A stretch of 64,000 nt of DNA from Hymenobacter ginkgonis (lineage in GTDB: Bacteria > Bacteroidota > Bacteroidia > Cytophagales > Hymenobacteraceae), in assembly GCF_009755225.1 (NCBI RefSeq), contig NZ_WQKZ01000001.1, forward strand, positions 372,001 to 436,000. Direction: 5' to 3'. The translations under genes and the position numbers were made by a program. This document shows, piece after piece, positions 25,182 through 33,416 of the stretch. Within the stretch, counting starts at the first letter, position 1; each line of letters opens with the position of its first letter. The notes below the pieces were generated by a model that worked only from the letters and a program-made list of their open reading frames with translations, ran no database searches and was not told the DNA's origin.

Positions 25182-26633
25182 TCAGGCCTGATAAAGCGGC
25201 GGAGCGGGCAGCCGAAACACGTCGCGCAAGGCCCGGCGGGCGGCGTAGTAGCCGCACATACCGTGCACGCCCCCGCCCGGTGGGGTAGCCGACGAGCACA
25301 GGTAGAGCCCCGCTTGCGAGGTGCGGTAGGGCGATGCCCGCAGCGCCGGCCGGGTAAATAACTGGCTGATATCGAGGCGCCCGCCGTTGATGTCGCCGCC
25401 TACGTAGTTGGGGTTGTAGCTTTCCAGTTGGGCTGTGTCGAGGGTGTGGCGGCCAATAATGCGCTCGCGAAAGCCCGGGGCGAAGCGCTCGACCTGGGCC
25501 TCGATGGCGGCCGTTCTATCGACTCGCGAGCCGTTGGGCACGTGGCAATACGCCCAAGCCGTGTGCCGGCCCGCCGGGGCACGGGTAGGGTCAAACAGGC
25601 TTTGCTGGGCCAGCAGCACAAAGGGCCGGGCCGGGTGCTGGCCCTGGGAAGTAGCCTTTTCGCCCGCCACAATCTCGGCTTGGGTATTGCCCAAGTGCAC
25701 CGTGCCAGCCTCCCGGCAGCCGGGCGCGGTGAAGGGAATGGCCTCCTCAAGCGCCCAATCGACCTTATACACGCCCATGCCGTAGCGGTAGCGCCGCAGC
25801 TGCCACTGGTAAATACGGCTCAGGCTGTGCCCGGCAATTTGCAAAAGCTGCGCCGGCGTCACGTCGAAGAGCACGGCCTGGGCCTGGGGCAACTGCGCCA
25901 GCGAGCGGATGTAGGTGCCCGTTTCGACGGTGCCGCCCAGCGCCCGGAAGTGTGCCACTAGCGCATCGGCAATGGCTTGCGAGCCGCCCTGGGGTAGGGG
26001 CCAGCCGCCCCGGTGCGCCGCAATGAGCAGCACCAGGCCAATAGCTGAGGTTGTTAAGTTGCCCAGCGGCTGAATGGCGTGGGCCGCCATGCCGGCAAAT
26101 AACCCCTTGGCTTTTTCGCCCTGAAAACGCCGGGTAAGCACCGTGGCTGGCAGCAGAGCGGGTAGACCAAACCGGGCCATATCGAGCGGGTGCCGGGGGA
26201 AGTGCAGCGGGGCCAGCACGTCGTTGGCAATGCCGGGCCAACTCGCTACGAGCGGTGAAAGTAAGTGCTGATACGCCGCTGCATCGGGGCCCAGCGAGTG
26301 GGCCGTGTCGGCCAGGGAGGTGACCACGGTGGCGGCGGTGCCATCGTCAAACGGGTGCGCGGCGGCCACGGGCGGCACGATATACTTTAGGCCATACTGA
26401 GCCAGCGGCAGCGTTTGGAAAAACGGCGAAGCCGCCGCCAGCGGGTGAATAGCCGAGCAGATGTCGTGGCGAAAGCCGGGCAGCGTCAGCTCGGCTGTGC
26501 GCAGGCCGCCGCCCAGCTCGCTTTTGCCTTCGAGCAGCAGCACCGCCAAGCCGGCCTGCTGCAACGCAATGGCAGCAGCCAGCCCATTGGGCCCGGAGCC
26601 TACTACGACGGCATCATACGTAGAACTACTCAT
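25182..26633 (-). CDS. FAD-dependent oxidoreductase, phytoene-desaturase-like
   Basis: A 483-residue flavoprotein. The N-terminal dinucleotide-binding motif is VVVGSGPNGLAAAIALQQAG, followed by LLLEGKSELGGGLRTAEL, the E-x6-R-x-G-G-like continuation of amine-oxidase/CrtI-type proteins. A C-terminal FAD signature is present in LYLCSSATPPGGGVHGMCGY. This class includes carotenoid desaturases and isomerases and many uncharacterised members; no other carotenoid genes are adjacent, so the substrate is open. It is separated from the PorP gene by about 40 bases. Confidence 0.9.
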   Translation of the reverse strand: MSSSTYDAVVVGSGPNGLAAAIALQQAGLAVLLLEGKSELGGGLRTAELTLPGFRHDICSAIHPLAAASPFFQTLPLAQYGLKYIVPPVAAAHPFDDGTAATVVTSLADTAHSLGPDAAAYQHLLSPLVASWPGIANDVLAPLHFPRHPLDMARFGLPALLPATVLTRRFQGEKAKGLFAGMAAHAIQPLGNLTTSAIGLVLLIAAHRGGWPLPQGGSQAIADALVAHFRALGGTVETGTYIRSLAQLPQAQAVLFDVTPAQLLQIAGHSLSRIYQWQLRRYRYGMGVYKVDWALEEAIPFTAPGCREAGTVHLGNTQAEIVAGEKATSQGQHPARPFVLLAQQSLFDPTRAPAGRHTAWAYCHVPNGSRVDRTAAIEAQVERFAPGFRERIIGRHTLDTAQLESYNPNYVGGDINGGRLDISQLFTRPALRASPYRTSQAGLYLCSSATPPGGGVHGMCGYYAARRALRDVFRLPAPPLYQA

Positions 26634-26673
26634 GTGCTTGCTGCGCGCCTGCTAAGGGGGTAGGGGCCCCGCC

Positions 26674-27648
26674 CTACCAGAACCGGTTGTCGGGGCACAC
26701 TACCTGGGCTTTCTTCTTCAGCCGCAAACCCAGCAGCACCTCGTGGCTGCCGCCGTGGTAGCCGGCCAGCTCCGAGAGGCCGGCATCGTAGGAGTAGCTC
26801 AGCGCGAACTGCTGGTAGCTGAAACCCACCATAGCCACGGCCGCATCGAAGGCGCGCCAGGATACGCCGGCCCACAGCAGGTCTTTGTACTTGAGCTTAG
26901 CATTGAGGTCCACCGAGAGCGGAGCGGGGTTCACGTCCTTGAGTAGCACCGACGGTACCAGCGTCCACTCGTCGCTGAGCGGCAGCCGCACCCCACCGGT
27001 AAGGAAGTAATGGCGCTTGAGCGAGTTGCCGGGCGCGCCCACGCCGAGCTGGTTGGGCCCGTAGGAGAAATCGAGCCGATTGCCAAATAGCTGCGCGCCC
27101 GCTACGCCCACGTAGAAATTGGGGCTGTACATCCACAGGCCCGCCGAGGAGTCAAATACCCGCGAGGCGGCGCTGGCGGCCACGGTAGTAGGGTCGAAGA
27201 AGTGCAGCTGCTGCCCATCGACGGCAAACTGCTGCATCCCCACCGACACGCCCAGCGCCAGCCGGATGTTGCGCGTGAGCACGGCATTGTAGGCGTAGGA
27301 ACCGTAAACGCCGGTTCGGCTGGTGGGCCCGGTCACGTCGTTATACACGAGGCCGCCTATCGCGTGAAACGGCCGGAGCCGGTCGCGCATGGTGCGCTTG
27401 TCGGTGGTGCGCCACTTGCCCAGCGACGAGGAAACGCTGGCGTAGTACGTCTTGGGCGCCCCTTCCAGGCCCGTCCACTGGGTGCGGTAGCTAAACTTGA
27501 CGTCGATGTAGTCCTCCACGCCCGTAGCGCCCGGGTTGAGGAGGTAATTATTCTGCATATACTGGCTGTACTGCGCCTGCTGCTGGGCCAGGGCTGGCGC
27601 GGTGGCTAGCAGCAGCGGGAGCAGCAGTAGATATAAAGCTTTTTTCAT
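26674..27648 (-). CDS. PorP/SprF-family T9SS membrane protein
   Basis: A 324-residue outer-membrane protein with signal peptide (LYLLLLPLLLATAPALAQ). The family signature follows: QYSQYMQNNYLLNPGATGVE, then SYRTQWTGLEGAPKTYYASV. Later strands (AIGGLVYNDVTGPTSRTGVY, NFYVGVAGAQLFGN, FALSYSYDAGLSELAGY) match the PorP/SprF barrel. Members partner with a type B-sorted cargo and help attach it to the surface. Here the partner is the large gene just upstream (27742-32664), 93 bases away on the same strand, the usual arrangement. Confidence 0.96.
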   Translation of the reverse strand: MKKALYLLLLPLLLATAPALAQQQAQYSQYMQNNYLLNPGATGVEDYIDVKFSYRTQWTGLEGAPKTYYASVSSSLGKWRTTDKRTMRDRLRPFHAIGGLVYNDVTGPTSRTGVYGSYAYNAVLTRNIRLALGVSVGMQQFAVDGQQLHFFDPTTVAASAASRVFDSSAGLWMYSPNFYVGVAGAQLFGNRLDFSYGPNQLGVGAPGNSLKRHYFLTGGVRLPLSDEWTLVPSVLLKDVNPAPLSVDLNAKLKYKDLLWAGVSWRAFDAAVAMVGFSYQQFALSYSYDAGLSELAGYHGGSHEVLLGLRLKKKAQVVCPDNRFW

Positions 27649-27741
27649 AACAGTAATGGCCTTAATGACTAGCTAAGAAGGAGATACCTTGCGGCGGGCA
27701 GCGCAGCAGGACGCTTTAATGCTGGATGTTTTGTTGATTGA

Positions 27742-30700
27742 TTAATACAGAATCGTAATCGACCCGGCGTAGGACTTGCCCAGCGGGCCTTTCGTGACGA
27801 CGACATAGTAGTAGGTGCCCACCGGCGCGGGCTGGCCGTTGATGTCGCCACGCCACTCGTTGGACCGGCTGTAGTTTTCGGCCGAGAAAATTTTATTGCC
27901 CCAGCGGTTGAACACGTTCACGGTGTTATCCGGGAATTGCTCGATGAATTCAATCTGCCAGGTATCGTCGCGGCCGTCGCCGTTGGGCGTAAAGGCGTTG
28001 GGAATGCGAATGGCCGGGCGCACCGTCACGGTCACTTGGTCGGAGCTGGCGCAGCCGCCCGAGCCGCCCGACAAGGTGTAAGTCGTGGTTATGGTAGGCG
28101 AGGCGATGGGGTGCAGCGGGTCGCTGGGCGGAATAACCAGCCCTATCGCCGGCGTCCACGTCACGGGGTAGGTGCCATCGGCGGTGCCTTCCAGCGTCAC
28201 GGAAGTGCCGGCCAGGATTTCCTTGTCTGGACCAGCATTCACCACCACTGGTGGCAGAATACCTACGACCACACCGTTGGAAACCGCCGTCACGGGCTGC
28301 CCGCAGGCATCGGTCGTGCGCAGGCGCAGCGTCACGGTTTGGCCATTGCGCAGCGTAGTGCTGGTGAAGACCGGGCCCGTAGCCCCCGCCACGTCGGTGC
28401 CGTTTACCTGCCACTGGTAGGTGGGGGTAGGGCCGGCACCCGTCACGTTGGCGATGCTGTACGTGAGGGGCTCGCCCGCGCAAACTGGCCCGCCCGGCTG
28501 CACCGTAATGGCGAGGGTAGGCAGCGGCGTGGGCGTGCGCGTGACCGTGACCGTAGCCGAGGCTGGGCCCGTGCTGCACAGCCCCACCGTGGGCGTCACC
28601 TCCACCCGCACCTGGTCGCCGGTTACCAGCGTGCTGCTGGTAAAGGTGGGCCCAGTGGCCACGGCCGCGTTATTAACGAACCACCGGAAAGTGGGCGTGG
28701 CGCCCACATTCGCAACCACTGCCGTGAACGTCAGGGCCGTGCCCGCGCACTGCACGGGCGGGGTCGCCAGGCTTATGGTGGGCGTCACCAGAGGTACCAC
28801 CCGCACCGTTACAACATTAGAAACCGGTGCGGCACAAGTCCCCGAAGTTGCCCGCCGCCGGAAATACGTGGTGACCGTGAGGGCCCCTGGCGCAAAAGTC
28901 AAACTGGTAGCGCCAGCAATGACCGTCCAGCTGGCATTGTTAGTCGAGGATTCCCATTGGTAAGTATAGGTGCCGGTGCCGCCGCCCGCCTCGCTGGTGC
29001 TGGTGAGGGGGGTAGGCGTGGCGCCCGCGCACACATCCTGGTCGGCGGCAATGCTGCCCGCGGTCAGCGGCGGCAGTACCCGCACGGCAACGGCTGCGGA
29101 ATACACAGGTCCGCAGGGGCCCGACGTGACCCGGCGCCGGAAGTAGGTGGTCGTCGCGAGCGTGCCGGGGGCGTAGTCGGCGCCATTGGCGCCGCCGACA
29201 GCCGTCCAGGTGCTGTTATCTGGCGATGCTTCCCACTGGTAGGTAAACGTGCCGGTGCCGCCGCTGGCGCTCGCCGTGCTGGTGAGCGGCGCCGGAGCTA
29301 CCCCAGCGCACACTGTTTGGTCGGCGGCGATAGTGCCAGCCGCCAAAGCTGGAGCTACCGTGATGGTGACGGCATTTGAAAAGGCCGGGTCGCAGGTGCC
29401 AATCGAGCTTGCCCGGCGCCGGAAATAAGTAGTAGTGCTCAGCTGGCCCGGCGCGTACGTCGGGCCGGTAGCCCCGCCAATGGCCGTCCAGGTAGTATTA
29501 TCCACCGAGGATTCCCACTGGTAAGTCACCGCGCCAATGCCGCCCGCGGCGGGGGCAGTGCTGGTGAGGGGGGTAGGGGTACCGCCGGCGCATAGGGCTT
29601 GGCTAGCGGCGATGCTGCCGGCCGTTATGGCCGGTACCACGTTCAAAGTCACCACGTTGGATGGAGCGGTGGCGCAGTCGCCGGAGCGTACTTGGCGGCG
29701 GAAGTACGTGGTAACGGTGAGCGGGCCGAGCGCCAGCGTCGGGTTGTTGGCCCCGGCTATCGTCGTCCAGGTGCTGTTATCCGTCGAAGATTCCCACTGG
29801 TAGCTAAAGGTGCCGGTACCGCCGTTGGCCCCACTGGTGCTGATGAGGGGGGTAGGCGTGGTGCCAGCGCAGACGGTTTGGTCGGCCGCAATGGTACCGG
29901 CGCTCAGCGCGGGCAGTACCGTTAGGGTAACGGCGGGCGAGTACTCCGGCCCGCAGGGGCCCGACGTGACCCGGCGCCGGTAGTAGGTAGTAGTCGTAAG
30001 CGGGCCGGGGGCATAGGTGGCGCCCGTAGCGCCCGCAATAGCCGTCCAGGTGTTGTTATCGGGTGAGGATTCCCACTGGAAATTGAAGCTACCGGTGCCG
30101 CCGCCGGGCCCCGCTGTACTGGTAAGCGGCGCCGGAGTCGAGCCCGGGCACAGCGTCTGGTTAGCACCGATGGTGCCGGCCGCCAGGGCCGGCGCTACGG
30201 TGATGGTAACGACATTCGAAAAGGCGGGGTTGCAGGCGCTGCCCGAATTTGCCCGGCGCCGGAAATAGGTAGTGGCACTCAGTTGGCCCGGGGCGTACGT
30301 CGGGCCAGTGGCGCCGCCAATGGCCGTCCAGGTAGCATTATCCGTCGATGCTTCCCACTGGTAGGTGATGGTGCCCGTGCCGCCCGCGGCGGGGGTATCG
30401 CTGGTGAGGGGGGTAGGGGCGCCACCGGCGCACAAGGCTTGGCTGGCGCCGATGGTGCCAGCCGTGAGGGCGGGCGTTACGGTTAGCGTGACGGTGTTGG
30501 AGGGAGCGTTGGTGCAGGGGCCGGAGCTCACCTGGCGGCGGAAATAGGTGGTAGCCGCCAGCGCACCAGGCGCGAACGTCGGGTTGTTGGCGCCGGGAAT
30601 GGCCGTCCAGGTAATATTATCCGGCGACGATTCCCACTGATAAGTAAAGGCGCCAGTGCCCCCCGTAGCCGCCGCGCTGCTCGTCAGCGGCGCCGGAATG

Positions 30701-32664
30701 CTGCCCACGCACACCGTTTGGTCGGCGGCGATGGTGCCGGCCGCCAGGGCCGGAAGCACGGTGATGGCGACGGAAGCAGTAAAGCTGGGGGTACAGTAAG
30801 GGCCCGATTGATTGGGGAGGAGAAGTTGAGCGCGCCGCTGGAAATAAGTAGTGCCAACTGGTAGTGAGCTTGGTGGGGTGTAGCTAGCACTGGTAGCGCC
30901 GCTGATATCCGTGAAATTGACATTATCCGGTGAGGATTGCCACTGGTAAATAAGCGGGAGGCCCGCATCGCTTGACGCATTGAGTGTGCTAGTAAGCGGG
31001 GCCGGGGCCGTGCCGGCGCACAAGGTCTGGGGTCTGGCAATAGTGCCTGGCTCGGGGAGGTTAGGCACCCGAATAAGGCTCGAGCTTTCGCGGCAAAAGC
31101 AATTAGTCGTGATGCGCAACGTCACCGTGTAGTCGCCGGGCGTAGCGTAAACGTGCACAGGATTCTCATCCGTGGAGGTGGTACCGTCGCCAAACTTCCA
31201 GGAGTAGGTTTTTCCATCGAAGTCAATGGACGGCGACATGAAAGAGATTTGCCGGCAGCCCGTTATCTCCGCCGAAGGGCCTACCCGCAACAAAGAGCTT
31301 TGATTGAAATTGACCAGGCCCAAGCCGCTGCGGCGGCCACTTAGTTGCAGGGTCAGGCTATCGTCGGCGTAGCGGGCCTTGGCCCCCAGCGAGTCGGGGT
31401 AGGCGATGAAGCCCAGCGCCGGCTGGTTTTCGCGGGCCACGTAAATCTTGCCATCTGGCGCGGCCTGCAACGAGCCCAGGTTGACCGGCGTTTTTTGCTT
31501 GAGCGGAATGCTCTGCTTGTTAACCGGCCCATTGCCGCTAATATCAAATTGCAGCAGCTTGGGCGGGTTCATCACCGTGGCGTAGAGCTTGCTGCCGGCC
31601 GAAAAATCGACCCCGTAGTATTTCCCCTCGCCGCTGTCCACAACATACGGAACCTGGGGATTGGCGCTAACTATGCCCGTGCTCGTATCGAAACTAAACA
31701 GCTCGACGGTGCTGCTACTGTCGCCCAGCACCTCGCTGTAGCGGGCTACGGCCAGTCGCTGGCCGTCGGGCGTCACCTTCATCTGCCCGCGGTAGCCCAT
31801 CGGCGATACGCTCGCCGAATGCAGCGAGCCCACGGTGGAGATAATGGGCGTCGGGTCTACGCCGGTCGTGCGTACGCGGTAAGCCAGGAAGGAGTCGCCG
31901 CGGTTGGCCGTGCCGGATTTTGCATCGCCCCAGCCGTGCACAATAATCCAGATGTCGCAGCCATTCTTGTGAAACACGCCCGTCATCTTCTCGGTGGTGC
32001 CTTGAGTAAGCGGCGTATTCTTGGTGGCAGCTGTAACCGAGCCAACTCCGCCACCGGCGGGAATGACAATTTCTGAGTAGCTCAGGCCTTTGGGGCCGCC
32101 CGCCGCGTCCTGCGTGAAGATGAGGTAGTGCGTTTCCGCACCCGGCATCCCGGGGGGCGGGCTGCCGGGCATCCGGATGGGTAGGGGCCCATCGGTGACA
32201 CGCCGGTTGCCGCCCATGCCCGTGCCATTGGTCATGATGGTGTGGTTACCGTTCCAGATGGTGTCGCCGTTGCTGTAGAAGAGAATCTTACCAGTGCCGT
32301 CCGACATTATCCCCGAGCCGGCGGGGGCCGTCATTTGGCCATCGGTCAGCGCCTTGGGCGGAATAGAATCAGTGGCTGAGTTGAAGTCGAGCCCCGCCTT
32401 GTAGCCAAAATACCAGGTATTGGCAAACTTCTCGTCCTGGCTGCACTCCGGGGGGGGCGTTGCCTGCGCCAGGGCAGTGGTAGCCGCGCCACTTAGCAGC
32501 AGGAATAGCAGCGTGAACAGCCAGCCAGCAGCCGGCCGGGCCCGCCTGCCTGAATAGGCTGGGTGCCGGCTGCCGGTGCTAGCCCGCCGGCTGGGCGCAG
32601 CACTGGGCAGGGAGGGGGTAGTATGGGTAGGAGCGAGGGCAGGGTGCGGTAGCTCTGCGAGCAT
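27742..32664 (-). CDS. Giant T9SS cargo: propeller-like head, PKD domain, eight tandem repeats, CHU_C sorting domain
   Basis: A 1640-residue surface protein. After an unusually long basic N-region a signal segment (GWLFTLLFLLLSGAATTALAQ) appears near residues 45-67. Next is a head of about 400 residues with propeller-like strands (ILFYSNGDTIWNGNH, MKVTPDGQRLAVARYSE, LQAAPDGKIYVARENQ), a PKD domain (YSWKFGDGTTSTDENPVHVY), eight repeats of about 93 residues each with two Cys, two further Ig-like domains, and a type B sorting domain (IPNAFTPNGDGRDDTWQI; FNRWGNKIF; GTYYYVVVTKG). The start at 32664 was chosen over 32721, but both leave a long N-region. The likely role is adhesion or gliding at the cell surface, inferred from architecture. 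Confidence 0.93.
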   Translation of the reverse strand: MLAELPHPALAPTHTTPSLPSAAPSRRASTGSRHPAYSGRRARPAAGWLFTLLFLLLSGAATTALAQATPPPECSQDEKFANTWYFGYKAGLDFNSATDSIPPKALTDGQMTAPAGSGIMSDGTGKILFYSNGDTIWNGNHTIMTNGTGMGGNRRVTDGPLPIRMPGSPPPGMPGAETHYLIFTQDAAGGPKGLSYSEIVIPAGGGVGSVTAATKNTPLTQGTTEKMTGVFHKNGCDIWIIVHGWGDAKSGTANRGDSFLAYRVRTTGVDPTPIISTVGSLHSASVSPMGYRGQMKVTPDGQRLAVARYSEVLGDSSSTVELFSFDTSTGIVSANPQVPYVVDSGEGKYYGVDFSAGSKLYATVMNPPKLLQFDISGNGPVNKQSIPLKQKTPVNLGSLQAAPDGKIYVARENQPALGFIAYPDSLGAKARYADDSLTLQLSGRRSGLGLVNFNQSSLLRVGPSAEITGCRQISFMSPSIDFDGKTYSWKFGDGTTSTDENPVHVYATPGDYTVTLRITTNCFCRESSSLIRVPNLPEPGTIARPQTLCAGTAPAPLTSTLNASSDAGLPLIYQWQSSPDNVNFTDISGATSASYTPPSSLPVGTTYFQRRAQLLLPNQSGPYCTPSFTASVAITVLPALAAGTIAADQTVCVGSIPAPLTSSAAATGGTGAFTYQWESSPDNITWTAIPGANNPTFAPGALAATTYFRRQVSSGPCTNAPSNTVTLTVTPALTAGTIGASQALCAGGAPTPLTSDTPAAGGTGTITYQWEASTDNATWTAIGGATGPTYAPGQLSATTYFRRRANSGSACNPAFSNVVTITVAPALAAGTIGANQTLCPGSTPAPLTSTAGPGGGTGSFNFQWESSPDNNTWTAIAGATGATYAPGPLTTTTYYRRRVTSGPCGPEYSPAVTLTVLPALSAGTIAADQTVCAGTTPTPLISTSGANGGTGTFSYQWESSTDNSTWTTIAGANNPTLALGPLTVTTYFRRQVRSGDCATAPSNVVTLNVVPAITAGSIAASQALCAGGTPTPLTSTAPAAGGIGAVTYQWESSVDNTTWTAIGGATGPTYAPGQLSTTTYFRRRASSIGTCDPAFSNAVTITVAPALAAGTIAADQTVCAGVAPAPLTSTASASGGTGTFTYQWEASPDNSTWTAVGGANGADYAPGTLATTTYFRRRVTSGPCGPVYSAAVAVRVLPPLTAGSIAADQDVCAGATPTPLTSTSEAGGGTGTYTYQWESSTNNASWTVIAGATSLTFAPGALTVTTYFRRRATSGTCAAPVSNVVTVRVVPLVTPTISLATPPVQCAGTALTFTAVVANVGATPTFRWFVNNAAVATGPTFTSSTLVTGDQVRVEVTPTVGLCSTGPASATVTVTRTPTPLPTLAITVQPGGPVCAGEPLTYSIANVTGAGPTPTYQWQVNGTDVAGATGPVFTSTTLRNGQTVTLRLRTTDACGQPVTAVSNGVVVGILPPVVVNAGPDKEILAGTSVTLEGTADGTYPVTWTPAIGLVIPPSDPLHPIASPTITTTYTLSGGSGGCASSDQVTVTVRPAIRIPNAFTPNGDGRDDTWQIEFIEQFPDNTVNVFNRWGNKIFSAENYSRSNEWRGDINGQPAPVGTYYYVVVTKGPLGKSYAGSITILY
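28785..31050 (-). repeat. Eight coding tandem repeats (~280 bases each) with a three-repeat super-unit
   Basis: Each unit encodes about 93 residues starting G[TS]I..[DS]Q..C.G..P.PL.S, then YQWE.S.DN..W, then TTYFRRR and a second Cys. Comparing units, 2, 5 and 8 resemble each other (NNPT..LG.L..TTYFRRQV, APSN), 3 and 6 are nearly identical (GGATGPTYAPGQLS.TTYFRRRA), and 4 and 7 share RRRVTSGPCGP.YS. This implies that a block of three domains was copied as a unit. Confidence 0.9.
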
Positions 32665-33416
32665 AGTGGGGCAGATAAGTGGGCAGACAGGTAAGCGGAT
32701 ATTCGGGAAGAAAAGTGCCACTCGCCGCCCTTAAGGAACGGAGTCTGAAGACTAGATTATCGCAAAAAAAAGCGCCGCTAGCCGGTTTCAGTAAAGCTAC
32801 GCACGGCCAGCTAGCTTTATGCAAGGCAATGCCCGGATAGTGCTAAAGGCCGCCCTCAATCCTCGTTTTAGCTGCTCAGTTTCGCTCAAGTTACTTACTG
32901 GAGCCGCCTGCTTTTCGAATGCTTCGCGCCCAACGCTTTACAGAAAAACAGGCGGGTGGCATTGCCGGGCCAAAAATCGGCTATTAATTGCACTAAAAGG
33001 GCAAGGATTCACCCCTTAGCAGGCAGCCAACTGAATATGGACAGAACAAGGAAGGTTATTTTTCTTCGGCCGGCAACAACGTCTGCAAGCTGGGGTCTTC
33101 GGTTATCCAGCCAAACTCAATTACCTTAGTGCTACCCCCTCTTCTGTGCATTAGGCACTATTGTTAACTAATAGGGCGGAGGAATTTTAAATTTAGACGT
33201 ACATTCCAGCCCCCCAGCCACTTACCGCATACAGTTTAGTATAGTCAAAAAAGGCTTCCCAAGCCCCGTGAGCGCGTATGAAGCCCTCATGAAGCGGGCG
33301 GAGGCGGCTTGTGCCTCTCTTGCTAGGTGCTATAACCCTAAGGCTTGTTATAGCAACTTAGCTAGAACTGTAAGCCTACCCGCTCTAAATTCTATAAAAG
33401 CAAAAAGTTAGGTATT
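32665..33416. other. Intergenic region between the T9SS cargo and the NRPS
   Basis: About 750 bases between divergent genes. The 66-codon plus-strand frame at 32819 has no family features and is not called. The left part must hold the promoter of the T9SS cargo; the right part is the leader and promoter of the NRPS and becomes AT-rich after 33160. An inverted repeat lies at 33329-33354. Confidence 0.6.
33329..33354. promoter_or_regulatory. Inverted repeat upstream of the NRPS gene
   Basis: GCTATAAC and GTTATAGC are perfect 8-base arms around a 10-base loop (CCTAAGGCTT), 63-88 bases before the NRPS ATG. It could be a dimeric regulator site or a leader hairpin. No regulator gene is adjacent. 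Confidence 0.4.

Noticed and set aside
27937..29379. 480-codon plus-strand frame opposite the T9SS repeats
   Set aside because: It mirrors the tandem repeats of the real gene on the other strand; its apparent repeats come from those.
28785..31050. Regular 280-base repeats as a CRISPR-like or satellite array
   Set aside because: The repeats are in frame, encode Ig-like domains and belong to one large gene.
32819..33019. 66-codon frame between the T9SS cargo and the NRPS
   Set aside because: No recognisable feature, no promoter element and no conserved-looking composition.
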